NCBI RefSeq assembly: GCF_029533155.1
Contig: NZ_JAIZDB010000030.1
Coordinates: 1-36,053 of the forward strand
Source: Psychrobacillus antarcticus
Lineage (GTDB): Bacteria > Bacillota > Bacilli > Bacillales_A > Planococcaceae
Reading direction: 5' to 3'
Length of the DNA: 36,053 nt
Part shown: positions 1 to 6,819 of the stretch, one piece after another
Numbering within the stretch: position 1 is the stretch's first letter
Layout of the letters: every line of letters starts with the position of its first letter
Made by a program: the position numbers and the translations under genes
The notes under the pieces: model-generated
Told to the model about the DNA's origin: nothing
What the model saw: the letters and a program-made list of their open reading frames with translations, nothing else
The model's database searches: none

Positions 1-95
1 CAATATTAGACCGAGTTTTACATCACGCAACCGTCGTTTCAATTGTAGGAGATTCTTATAGATTGAAGAATCATTTAACGAAGGAAAACGAGTAA
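1..95 (+). CDS. istB: IS21-family IstB ATPase, C-terminal fragment (window edge)
   Basis: The first complete codon is at base 3 and the frame runs to a TAA at 93-95, giving 31 residues that include LDRVLHHATVVSIVGDSYRL. That pattern, a leucine/aspartate/arginine helix, a histidine pair and then GDSYRLK just before the end, is typical of the C-terminus of IstB, the AAA+ helper of IS21-family transposition. IstB normally follows the IstA transposase gene, which would lie left of the window. The rest of the protein is not visible, so whether the gene is intact cannot be said. Confidence 0.7.
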   Translation, partial: ILDRVLHHATVVSIVGDSYRLKNHLTKENE

Positions 96-151
96 TTTTG
101 TACATACTTACGCAAGCGGAAATGTACATATTTGTGTTGACATTTATACGT
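1..151 (+). mobile_element. Right end of an IS21-family insertion sequence
   Basis: After the IstB stop codon there are about 55 bases of non-coding DNA holding two copies of TGTACATA (99-106 and 123-130), then TGTTGACATTTATAC. Repeated short motifs close to the terminus are usual for IS21-family ends. The outer boundary near 151 is an estimate, because the left end and the target duplication lie outside the window. Confidence 0.5.
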
Positions 152-162
152 GGGTTGGTCCG

Positions 163-347
163 AATCGCAAATTAGTCGCTGCGAATCGCAAGGTCGACCC
201 CAAGAATCGCAAGATACTTCCGGTTAATCGCAAGTTCAGCTCCGCAAATCGCAAGGTCGAAACATCGTTTGGTGCGAATCGCAAGGTCGACCCCAAGAAT
301 CGCAATATACTTCCGGTTAATCGCAAGTTCAGCTCCGCAAATCGCAA
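163..347. repeat. Nine-copy AATCGCAA array with 21-bp period
   Basis: AATCGCAA occurs at 163, 184, 205, 226, 247, 277, 298, 319 and 340. Every step is 21 bp except one of 30 bp in the middle. A 78-bp block at 181-258 is repeated at 274-351 with a single difference (G213/T306), so the array grew by block duplication. Twenty-one base pairs is two helical turns, so the motifs lie on one DNA face. Because 21 is seven codons, the array also produces spurious heptad-repeat reading frames on both strands; these are not taken as genes. The array lies between the IS21 end and the 3' end of the hutG-like gene. Confidence 0.9.
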
Positions 348-376
348 GGTCTAAACGTTGTTTTGAGAGATTAATT

Positions 377-1342
377 CTACCTTCTTCCCAAAAACGATGT
401 AATTGCTTCATTCGTCAAATATGCTCCAAGTTTTACGGTTCGATTATTTTCATCCATAAGGGGATTGACTTCCGAAATATCAAAAGACAACACCTTTTCA
501 TGGGAAGTTACGGACTTGATCATTGCACGAACTATCGAAGGATCCAAACCAAATGGTGATGGAGCGCTTACACCGGGTGCAAACGCAGCATTCAGTACAT
601 CCATACATAGCGTAAGCATGATGCAATCATGTTTTTGGATAAACTCCTCTATCGCTGTTTTCACTTGGACCATTTGACCATCGTGCATATCCTCTTCGTA
701 AATATAGGGCACATTGAGTTCATCTGCCGTGTCGAATAGATCTTGCGTATTTCCGTAACGCTGGATACCCAGAACGAAATAACTATTGTTTTTATCTTGT
801 TCTAGTATTTGTCTGAACATCGTCCCCGAAGAAGTCTGTTCATCGTATGGACGCAAATCAAAGTGCGCATCTAGATTAATAATCCCTAGCTTTGCTTCTT
901 TTCCAATATGATTTCTAACACCAAGATAATGTCCATAAGCGGTTTCATGACCGCCACCAAGAATAATCGGGATCATCTTTTTATTTAAAACTTCGGTTAC
1001 TAACTCCCCAAGTTGTTGCTGTGCTTTTTCTAAGTCATTGCCAATGCACTCAATTGTCCCTATATCTGCAAGATGCTTTTCATTAGATAACTTCCACGGC
1101 AGCTTTGCCAATTCTGAACGTAGTGCGTTCGGTGCAATTGCCGCTCCTAGCTTACCTTTATTTCTCCGGACACCTTCTTCACTTTCAAAGCCAATAATTA
1201 CACAAGTTTCATCCGTAGACTTAAGCATTTCCGTTTCTTTCAGTTCAACGATTTGGTGATACCTGAAACTTGCTCTATTTTCAAGATGATCGGTACGACC
1301 AGACCAAATACCCTCAGTTACTTTTTTTAGCAAGCCACTCAT
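377..1342 (-). CDS. hutG: Formimidoylglutamase, arginase/ureohydrolase family
   Basis: A 321-residue protein of the binuclear-manganese ureohydrolase fold, predicted to split N-formimidoyl-L-glutamate into glutamate and formamide in histidine breakdown. Visible family motifs are GGGHET, NLDAHFDLR and APGVSAPSPFGLDP, with DISEVNP near the C-terminus; this combination fits HutG better than arginase or agmatinase. The usual metal-binding SxDxDxxD stretch reads TLCMDVLN here, so the first aspartate position is cysteine and the last is asparagine. This may be normal for Bacillus-type HutG, which I cannot confirm. No other hut genes are nearby. The ATG at 1342 directly abuts AGAAAGG, so a downstream in-frame TTG near 1333 could be the true start. 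Confidence 0.85.
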   Translation of the reverse strand: MSGLLKKVTEGIWSGRTDHLENRASFRYHQIVELKETEMLKSTDETCVIIGFESEEGVRRNKGKLGAAIAPNALRSELAKLPWKLSNEKHLADIGTIECIGNDLEKAQQQLGELVTEVLNKKMIPIILGGGHETAYGHYLGVRNHIGKEAKLGIINLDAHFDLRPYDEQTSSGTMFRQILEQDKNNSYFVLGIQRYGNTQDLFDTADELNVPYIYEEDMHDGQMVQVKTAIEEFIQKHDCIMLTLCMDVLNAAFAPGVSAPSPFGLDPSIVRAMIKSVTSHEKVLSFDISEVNPLMDENNRTVKLGAYLTNEAITSFLGRR

Positions 1343-1507
1343 CCTTTCTAAAATTTAAGAATCTATATTTTTATCAAGTATAAATGAACGTATTATTTAT
1401 TAATATATAAAATGCCAAATCATTGCTGAAAATGAAATAGATGACAATATCTGCTAAACTAGTAGAAACCACGATACTCTAATATAATACGAAAGTTAGG
1501 TGGAGCT

Positions 1508-1999
1508 ATGAGTGTTTTCCTATTCATCATAATGACCATCTCGTTAACAATAATTGTACTAATAACTATTTATGGATTAAGAGCAAAGACTAGCGAGAAT
1601 ATGATGCTATTCCAATCCCTGCTATTCTTCTATTTATTCAACTTTTTTTTAATAGCAATACCTCTCGTTTATAAACTATTTCCAGAGCCAGAAATAGATA
1701 ATACCAGTCATCTTTTTACGATGCTGTTTCCAGGGATAAGTTCACATTACGTCGGCTTCATTTTCATCGTACTGTTTCCAACGGTTGTGGGTGTATTACT
1801 TTCCATGACAATACTAGGTATTAAAGGACTAGCTCAATGGAAGACAAGGAAAGATAAACTTTTGCTCGCAATATCCATTCTCTCCATCACTAGCATCGCA
1901 TCCTTTTCAGTAACGTTTATCCTCTATCCATTATTAACTATTTACATCATCATTCTCAAATTGGTGAGGAGACAAAATGAGAAATCAAATCCTATTTAA
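1508..1999 (+). CDS. Hypothetical integral membrane protein with four predicted helices
   Basis: 163 residues, strongly hydrophobic, with four likely membrane spans at about residues 3-23, 34-55, 80-104 and 118-145. Charged loops lie between them and the tail is basic (LVRRQNEKSNPI). The ATG has a good ribosome site (AGGTGG, 1499-1504), and TATAAT at 1484-1489 could be its -10 element. No catalytic motif or recognised family is visible. It stands alone, divergent from the hutG-like gene and convergent with the metallo-hydrolase, and shares a terminator with the latter. Confidence 0.7.
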   Translation: MSVFLFIIMTISLTIIVLITIYGLRAKTSENMMLFQSLLFFYLFNFFLIAIPLVYKLFPEPEIDNTSHLFTMLFPGISSHYVGFIFIVLFPTVVGVLLSMTILGIKGLAQWKTRKDKLLLAISILSITSIASFSVTFILYPLLTIYIIILKLVRRQNEKSNPI

Positions 2000-2020
2000 C
2001 TTTAGTCCTACATGCACAAA

Positions 2021-2068
2021 AAAGCTGGTAGAACAAATACCTCAAAGAGCATTCATTCTATCAGCTTT
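2021..2068. terminator. Bidirectional terminator hairpin between convergent genes
   Basis: AAAGCTGGTAGAA (2021-2033) pairs with TTCTATCAGCTTT (2056-2068) with one G-T pair and a 22-base loop. A/T tracts lie outside both arms. It sits between the membrane-protein gene ending at 1999 and the metallo-hydrolase gene whose stop is at 2068. Confidence 0.65.
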
Positions 2069-2799
2069 TATAATTCTACTAACATTCCCGTCTTTGCCAA
2101 CTCAATATTTGGATTACCTTGTTTTTTCGCACTAACTACTAAATCGTTTAAATCACCGTAGTGCGGAAGATGTGTTAATAACACCTTTTTTGCTTTTGAT
2201 TGTGCTGCTAGTATTCCCGCATGCTCGGACGTCATATGTCCCGAACCTTCTCCGTTCATTCCTTCGTACAAGCTACATTCCGTAATTAGAAGATCTGCGT
2301 TCGCTGCAAATGAAATTAACTCAGGCGTAAAGCAAGTATCCGATATAAACACCATACTTTTGTTGTCACATTCAATTTTAATACTATATGTTTCTACTGG
2401 ATGAATATTTCTCATAAATGTACAGCTGAATGGGCCGATCTCTAACTTACTCTTTTCGTTAAACGAATCAAATCGGGAATGAGCAATAGCCTCCACTTGC
2501 TTTTGCATCGCCTCATCTGCTGGACCATAAACACATAATTCTTCATCCACTCTACCTAACTGTGTATTCACCAGTCTTGAGAATAAATACGCACCAATAT
2601 CACTGAAATGATCATAATGATAATGAGTTAAAATAACATGATTAATATCATTCAGATCAATATAATTTTGTAACTCCGATAGGACGCCACTCCCACAATC
2701 GACTAATAACGAAAATCCTTCGTGCTGTATTAAATATCCCGAACAAGGACCATTCTTTTTAGGGAACCCTCCCCACATACCAATCACTCTACATTGCAT
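2068..2799 (-). CDS. MBL-fold metallo-hydrolase, YhfI/RNase Z-like
   Basis: A metallo-beta-lactamase-fold hydrolase of 243 residues from the chosen start. It shows the zinc motif THYHYDH (HxHxDH), an upstream VDCGSG strand, SDTCFTPE, GSGHMTSEHAG and a late THLPHYG histidine, the order seen in RNase Z-like and YhfI-type proteins. The start MQCRVIGMWGGFP fits that family's usual opening and has GGAAAGAGG eight bases upstream. The frame stays open to an earlier ATG at 2883, but that start has no clear ribosome site and lies right behind the splB terminator. The physiological substrate is unknown; a phosphodiester or cyclic nucleotide is a family-level guess. Confidence 0.8.
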   Translation of the reverse strand: MQCRVIGMWGGFPKKNGPCSGYLIQHEGFSLLVDCGSGVLSELQNYIDLNDINHVILTHYHYDHFSDIGAYLFSRLVNTQLGRVDEELCVYGPADEAMQKQVEAIAHSRFDSFNEKSKLEIGPFSCTFMRNIHPVETYSIKIECDNKSMVFISDTCFTPELISFAANADLLITECSLYEGMNGEGSGHMTSEHAGILAAQSKAKKVLLTHLPHYGDLNDLVVSAKKQGNPNIELAKTGMLVEL

Positions 2800-2898
2800 A
2801 CGTTTAGCCTCTTTCCGAATCAACCATGATTCCACAATATTATCATAAATTAAAACGCCCGCCTCTTTATATAGAGCTTTCATTGTTTGTCGCTACAT

Positions 2899-2940
2899 AA
2901 AAAAAGCGTAAAGCCCCAGTTTCCCGTGGACCTTACGCTT
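2899..2940 (-). terminator. Rho-independent terminator after splB
   Basis: On the minus strand AAGCGTAA pairs with TTACGCTT, with partial extension by GGTCC/GGGGC, and seven T residues follow. It lies 11 bp past the splB stop codon and separates it from the metallo-hydrolase gene. Confidence 0.8.
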
Positions 2941-2950
2941 CTTTGATTGT

Positions 2951-3979
2951 TCAAGTAAAATACTCTAACTTCGCATTCGGAAAGTACTTTTCCATATAGC
3001 CGTATAGATGAGATTTTATGTCATCCTCTTCATCCTTTTGGTAAATATACTTACCAATTCCATACTTGCCCCATTTGTAGCGTCGTTCTTCTTCATTTAA
3101 CTCCAATTTTGACTTTGGGTAATTCTTTTCAATCACTTTTTTCGCAGGCTTCGTAAATCGATGCTGAATAAATTCAAAGGTAATATCATCTCTAGCATCT
3201 TGCGGCAATTCCTCGTCTAGTCTCTCAAACATGTGGCGGTAACCTTCTTCCCAGCCATCATGAAGATAAATGGGGGCAACGATAAAACCTAATGGATAGC
3301 CAGCTCTTGCCACTTTCGCTGCAGCCTCGATTCTTTTATCCAAAGGTGAAGTGCCGGGCTCGAAATTTTTAATGACATAGTCAGCATTTATGCTAAATCT
3401 GAATCGCGTATTGCCATTATGTTTGGCATCTAGTAAATGGTCGACAAAATGGAATTTCGTTACAAAACGTAGTCTACCTAGCTCTGTTTGACCGATATGT
3501 TCAATGGCTCTTTTTAATGAATGCGTTAAATGGTCAATTCCCACAATATCGGATGTACACGCTGCTTCAAATCGAGTAATCTCAGGTGCGCGTTCTTCGA
3601 TGTATTGATCAGCCGCTTCGAAAATCTCCTCCACGTTTACGTAAGTTCGAATGTATGGTTTGCTGCCCATCGTCGTTTGCAAATAACAATAATGGCAATG
3701 CCCCATACATCCTGTCGCAAGCGGGATTGCATATTCAGCTGATGGCTTAGACGTATCGAATTTTAACGTTTTTCGAATCCCTACGACTAAAGTCGATTTG
3801 GCGATACGATATTTTTGAGCGTCCGTTTCACCCGGCAAATCCCGAATTTGGTTATGCGAAGTCGTAAAGCGCGTTTCAATCCCCATTTTCTCGAACTTTT
3901 CCTTCAGTTCTTTTCCAAGCGGATAATCCAGTGCATTCGGTTCAAAATAAACAAGCTGTGGTACGAAGGGTTTATTCAT
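2951..3979 (-). CDS. splB: Spore photoproduct lyase (radical SAM)
   Basis: A 342-residue radical-SAM enzyme that reverses the UV-induced thymine dimer 5-thyminyl-5,6-dihydrothymine during spore germination. The cluster motif GCMGHCHYCYLQ supplies cysteines 91, 95 and 98 (CX3CX2C). Cys141 in EAACTSDIVG matches the position of the conserved hydrogen-donor cysteine in Bacillus SP lyase, so the protein looks catalytically complete. Length is normal for the family. The splA regulator found upstream in B. subtilis is absent; a 13-codon leader ORF overlaps the start instead. Its presence is the best evidence in this window for an endospore former. It is probably expressed in the forespore. Confidence 0.95.
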   Translation of the reverse strand: MNKPFVPQLVYFEPNALDYPLGKELKEKFEKMGIETRFTTSHNQIRDLPGETDAQKYRIAKSTLVVGIRKTLKFDTSKPSAEYAIPLATGCMGHCHYCYLQTTMGSKPYIRTYVNVEEIFEAADQYIEERAPEITRFEAACTSDIVGIDHLTHSLKRAIEHIGQTELGRLRFVTKFHFVDHLLDAKHNGNTRFRFSINADYVIKNFEPGTSPLDKRIEAAAKVARAGYPLGFIVAPIYLHDGWEEGYRHMFERLDEELPQDARDDITFEFIQHRFTKPAKKVIEKNYPKSKLELNEEERRYKWGKYGIGKYIYQKDEEDDIKSHLYGYMEKYFPNAKLEYFT

Positions 3980-4013
3980 ACCGCCAACTCCCTATTCTAT
4001 AATTTTTATTCAT
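3972..4013 (-). CDS. Candidate 13-codon leader ORF overlapping splB
   Basis: The minus strand has GAAAGGTGATTGG followed by an ATG at 4013, then MNKNYRIGSWRYE and a TAA that overlaps the splB ATG (ATGAATAA). The good ribosome site and stop-start overlap suggest translational coupling of splB to a leader peptide. The peptide is not SplA-like. Chance cannot be excluded for so short a frame. Confidence 0.4.
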   Translation of the reverse strand: MNKNYRIGSWRYE

Positions 4014-4036
4014 CCAATCACCTTTCTCTTTTTATA

Positions 4037-4066
4037 TAGCTTGTCTTAAAAGAGCGAAATTATGAA
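4037..4066 (-). promoter_or_regulatory. Possible sigma-G-like promoter for splB
   Basis: On the minus strand TTCATA (4066-4061) and CAAGCTA (4043-4037) are 17 bp apart, loosely resembling the forespore sigma-G consensus (-35 GHATR, -10 CATWHTW). The -35 element lacks the leading G and one -10 base differs. The position upstream of splB and its leader is right, but the match is weak. Confidence 0.25.
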
Positions 4067-4106
4067 AATGGACTTTCTCAGGGGAGTGTTCGGTTAGAGC
4101 GAAAAT

Positions 4107-4358
4107 CTAAACAAAGAAAATCCAGTAAAGAAACAAGTTTAATTGTTTCTTTACTGGAGTGGTTAATATTATCAATGGATTATTTTCTTTGTAAAAAAGA
4201 AATAACCGTCCCTCAGCATTCGATTCTATTGAATCAGTCGCCGTATCAATCACCGTATAGCCATTTTTTCCTTCTATTAAATAGCAGTTAACCTCACCCA
4301 TTCCTTCTGGAAATTTAATAACTAGTTTATGTATACCATCAGTTACATCTGTTAACAT
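4107..4358 (-). pseudogene. Truncated MBL-fold hydrolase, N-terminal remnant
   Basis: About the first 45 residues (TDGIHKLVIKFPEGMGEVNCYLIEGKNGY split over two strands, then TVIDTAT) match the opening beta-strands of metallo-beta-lactamase-fold hydrolases. The HxHxDH motif never appears. The end of the frame (VKKQLNLFLYWIFFV) is simply a translation of a terminator hairpin, so the gene was cut down by deletion. Its ATG overlaps the phosphatase stop in ATGTTAA, so the intact ancestor was probably translationally coupled to that phosphatase. Confidence 0.65.
4109..4157 (-). terminator. Perfect 15-bp stem terminator
   Basis: CCAGTAAAGAAACAA (4122-4136) pairs without mismatch with 4143-4157 around a six-base loop, followed on the minus strand by ATTTTCTTTGTTT. 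It would end the phosphatase/MBL-remnant transcript. Confidence 0.85.
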
Positions 4359-5461
4359 TCCACTTCCCCTTTTTTAAAGAAACAATCTTCTGGTAACCAA
4401 CCAACCTCTCCATTTTCTCGCTTCACAAGAATATATCCGTCACATTCATTATCAACCATCCATATTTTTTCACCTTGTTTAACAGATAGAAAAGTTGTGC
4501 TCAAGTCCGTTTTGGCGCGAGCCGATTCATGAGTAATTACTAGATATTCATTTTTAATCCATTGTTTTATCCCGAGATTCGTATTTTCACACAAAGTAAA
4601 GTATTTCTCATGTTGTATTATTTGCATGTCGTAATTTGGATATGTCACTGTTCCTACCCTTTTCGTGGAATCGTTATATTCTTTTTGCACGATCATTTTG
4701 CTTGTTAACTCATCCACATATGTATATGTATACGTTCCATTTTGGATAATTAGCGCATTTAGTTGTCCTTCTTTTTTAATCTGATTTCCACCGTCTAGTG
4801 CTATTACTTTTTTATCCAGGTCAATGATTGGATTATGAGAACTAACTTGGCTTGCACGATAATTAACGACTGGCCAATGACCTACGATGATAACTTTATC
4901 GGCTTGGTGCTCTTGCTTATAAAACTCTTGCGTATTTAAAGCAATCTCTTCTTTCGTTTCTCTCCAATTTTCTATGTTTTCGATACCTGCATGAATGACA
5001 ATAAAGTCATCGGTTTCATAAGCAATTGGTAATGAATCTATCCATTCTATTTCCTCCTGAAAATATTCACGGTAATAGTGGGCAAGTTCTTCTAGATTTA
5101 TGAAATCTTCTATTGTTTTACTATGTTTTGCTAGCATTTCATTTAAAATAGAATGCTTTTGTCTATTCATGTACGAATTGATAGATTCACTCCCATGAAA
5201 TACATAACGATGGACTACATCACAGTTTCCCTTTGTAATGTAAACTTTATTGGATGGTTTAGATAAACCTCTTACAAATTCCACTACTTCTAAACTATTT
5301 GGTCCTTTTTCGCAAAGATCACCATTAATGAATAAGTAATCATTCTCTGTATAATCTACTTTTCGTAATAGTTTTTTGAATAGCTTTAGATTTGCGTGTA
5401 TATCTGAAATGACTACCACACGTTTTGTTTTGTCTAATTGTAGCCTTCTTACTTCAATCAT
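4352..5461 (-). CDS. PPP-like metallophosphatase with C-terminal SH3-like tail
   Basis: 369 residues from the ATG preceded by GGGAGGTG; a TTG five codons earlier overlaps that ribosome site and is unlikely. The N-terminal half is a calcineurin-like phosphoesterase: SDIHANL (metal ligands D, H), NGDLCEKGPNS, then GNCD where GNHD/GNHE is usual, VIHAG and VGHWPV, and LDGG. This resembles the PrpE/ApaH-type serine/threonine or dinucleotide phosphatases. After about residue 250 there is an extra domain ending GEIWMVD-type beta-strands and GEVGWLPEDCFF, which resembles a bacterial SH3 fold. Substrate is unknown. The cysteine replacing the GNH histidine is worth noting because that histidine is usually catalytic. 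It is followed by a coupled but broken MBL gene. Confidence 0.75.
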   Translation of the reverse strand: MIEVRRLQLDKTKRVVVISDIHANLKLFKKLLRKVDYTENDYLFINGDLCEKGPNSLEVVEFVRGLSKPSNKVYITKGNCDVVHRYVFHGSESINSYMNRQKHSILNEMLAKHSKTIEDFINLEELAHYYREYFQEEIEWIDSLPIAYETDDFIVIHAGIENIENWRETKEEIALNTQEFYKQEHQADKVIIVGHWPVVNYRASQVSSHNPIIDLDKKVIALDGGNQIKKEGQLNALIIQNGTYTYTYVDELTSKMIVQKEYNDSTKRVGTVTYPNYDMQIIQHEKYFTLCENTNLGIKQWIKNEYLVITHESARAKTDLSTTFLSVKQGEKIWMVDNECDGYILVKRENGEVGWLPEDCFFKKGEVEC

Positions 5462-5581
5462 TAACTCACCTCCCAAAATATTATAATTTTAAGAATATTA
5501 TATCAAAAAAACTAGTTATAAATATGTTTTCATGAAAACTATAGAAAAAATGCTTTCTAATGAATTAGTTTTTGCTTAAAA

Positions 5582-5622
5582 ACACAAAAAGCAATCAGCC
5601 ACTTTCATATATGACTGATTAC
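5582..5622 (-). terminator. Terminator downstream of ankyrin lipoprotein gene
   Basis: GCAATCAGCC (5591-5600) pairs with GACTGATTAC (5613-5622), including two G-T pairs, and the minus strand continues TTTTTGTGTT. It is about 60 bp past the stop codon at 5685. Confidence 0.65.
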
Positions 5623-5684
5623 TATTGATTGTATGCGTATTAAACTATTATTTGATAAAAGATTTAACGGCCGTTAAGGTGATG

Positions 5685-6359
5685 TTATTTAGCTTCAGCT
5701 TCTAACAAAATCGCTTCGATTTCCTTAAATCCTTTTTCCCTAGCATGAGCAAGCGGCATTACGCCATCCTTATCCGCAAGATTCACATCTGCACCATGCT
5801 CGATTAATAGCCGAATTGTATCCTGCTGTTTTTCCGAGCCATCGTTTAATATAATCGCCTCGAGTAAAGCAGTCCACCCTAAATTATTCACATGATTGAC
5901 GTCCGTCTTTGTATTGGTCAAAAGCTCTTCGACTACTTCTACATAACCATGCTCAGAAGCGGGGATGAGCGCAACTCCACCATACCGATTCGTAATTGTC
6001 GGATCCGCTCCAGCAGCAATCATTAGCCTTAAGATATCCATATATCCTTCTGCTCCTGCATACAAAAACGGATTATTAAGCATGTCATCCTGAATATCCA
6101 CAATAGCCCCAGCATCAACTAAGAGCTTGACCATATCGACATCATTTGCATATGTAGCAATCATAACTGCAGTCCTACCCTGCTCATCCTGCGCATTAAT
6201 ATCGACACTTTCCTCAAGTAACTCTCTAACTGCATCAAAATCCTTTGCTTCCACTGCCACAAACAATTGCTTATTCATCGTCTCATCCTCTCCTCCGCTC
6301 ATAGCTATACAACCTTGGAGGATAAAAATGATTCCAACAAATAAAAGAAGCTTTTTCAT
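5685..6359 (-). CDS. Ankyrin-repeat lipoprotein
   Basis: 224 residues beginning MKKLLLFVGIIFILQGC, a short signal peptide with lipobox LQGC, so the protein is probably lipid-anchored outside the membrane. The rest is about five ankyrin repeats, recognised by DINAQDEQGRTAVMIAT, MVKLLVDAGA, LRLMIAAGADPTITN, GWTALLEAI and LIEHGADVNLADKDG. Ankyrin repeats mediate protein-protein contacts; no enzymatic domain is present. The ATG is preceded by GGGGGAT; a TTG four codons earlier overlaps that site. It stands alone between a terminator and a divergent MazG-like gene. The binding partner is unknown. Confidence 0.85.
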   Translation of the reverse strand: MKKLLLFVGIIFILQGCIAMSGGEDETMNKQLFVAVEAKDFDAVRELLEESVDINAQDEQGRTAVMIATYANDVDMVKLLVDAGAIVDIQDDMLNNPFLYAGAEGYMDILRLMIAAGADPTITNRYGGVALIPASEHGYVEVVEELLTNTKTDVNHVNNLGWTALLEAIILNDGSEKQQDTIRLLIEHGADVNLADKDGVMPLAHAREKGFKEIEAILLEAEAK

Positions 6360-6441
6360 AATATCCCCCAATTCTTTCTATTATCATACTAAGTTCATAT
6401 ACCAAAAACAACCCAAGAAATAGCGTTGGAATAGACTCGCC

Positions 6442-6470
6442 TTTCAAATAATCCTAATTTTCTCTATAAT
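6442..6470 (+). promoter_or_regulatory. Candidate promoter for the MazG/helicase pair
   Basis: A perfect -10 TATAAT (6465-6470) lies 17 bp after TTTCAA (6442-6447), a weak -35. The ATG of the MazG-like gene follows 22 bp later behind AAAGGGGGAT, leaving a very short leader. Confidence 0.4.
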
Positions 6471-6492
6471 AAAAGAAAAAGGGGGATGTCCA

Positions 6493-6819
6493 ATGCCAGT
6501 TTACAACAAACTAGTGCGCGACTTAATACCACAAGTCATCGAAAACGCAGGCAACAAATTTACTACACGTACACTAGATCCTTCCGAACACTTAACGGAA
6601 ATAAAGAAAAAACTATATGAAGAAGTACAGGAATTCCAAGAAACGATGAACCACCAAGATGCATTAGAAGAACTAGCCGACATTTTGGAACTCATCCATT
6701 CTGCTCTTCCTATACATGAAGCAACTTATGAAGACCTTGAGAAAATCCGCATTGCTAAGAAAGAAAAACGAGGTGGATTTGAGGAAGGGATATATTTGAT
6801 AGAGGTTGAGGATGAATAA
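6493..6819 (+). CDS. MazG-like nucleoside triphosphate pyrophosphohydrolase
   Basis: 108 residues opening YNKLVRDLIPQ, a signature of a small all-alpha NTP pyrophosphohydrolase subgroup. The metal-binding helices follow: EEVQEF (ExxxE/F pattern) and ALEELADILELIHSAL, the E..(E)D motif that binds magnesium in MazG/dUTPase-2-type enzymes. Such proteins hydrolyse non-canonical or signalling nucleotides to the monophosphate and pyrophosphate. The gene has a strong ribosome site (GGGGGAT) and its last eight bases overlap the start of the helicase gene, indicating a co-translated pair. Substrate is unknown; the helicase link suggests a role in nucleotide control during DNA damage or phage attack, which is inference. 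Confidence 0.8.
   Translation: MPVYNKLVRDLIPQVIENAGNKFTTRTLDPSEHLTEIKKKLYEEVQEFQETMNHQDALEELADILELIHSALPIHEATYEDLEKIRIAKKEKRGGFEEGIYLIEVEDE

Noticed and set aside
163-351. CRISPR array
   Set aside because: Repeats are 8 bp in 21-bp steps with repeated, not unique, spacers.
144-559. Open frames on both strands with LRF/RIA heptad repeats
   Set aside because: They are by-products of the 21-bp DNA repeat, lack ribosome sites and overlap the hutG 3' end.
2799-2883. Longer N-terminus of the YhfI-like protein
   Set aside because: No ribosome site at the upstream ATG, and the extra 28 residues do not fit the family; ATG 2799 has a strong site.
4159-4358. Functional small MBL protein
   Set aside because: It lacks the HxHxDH motif and its tail is a translated terminator hairpin.
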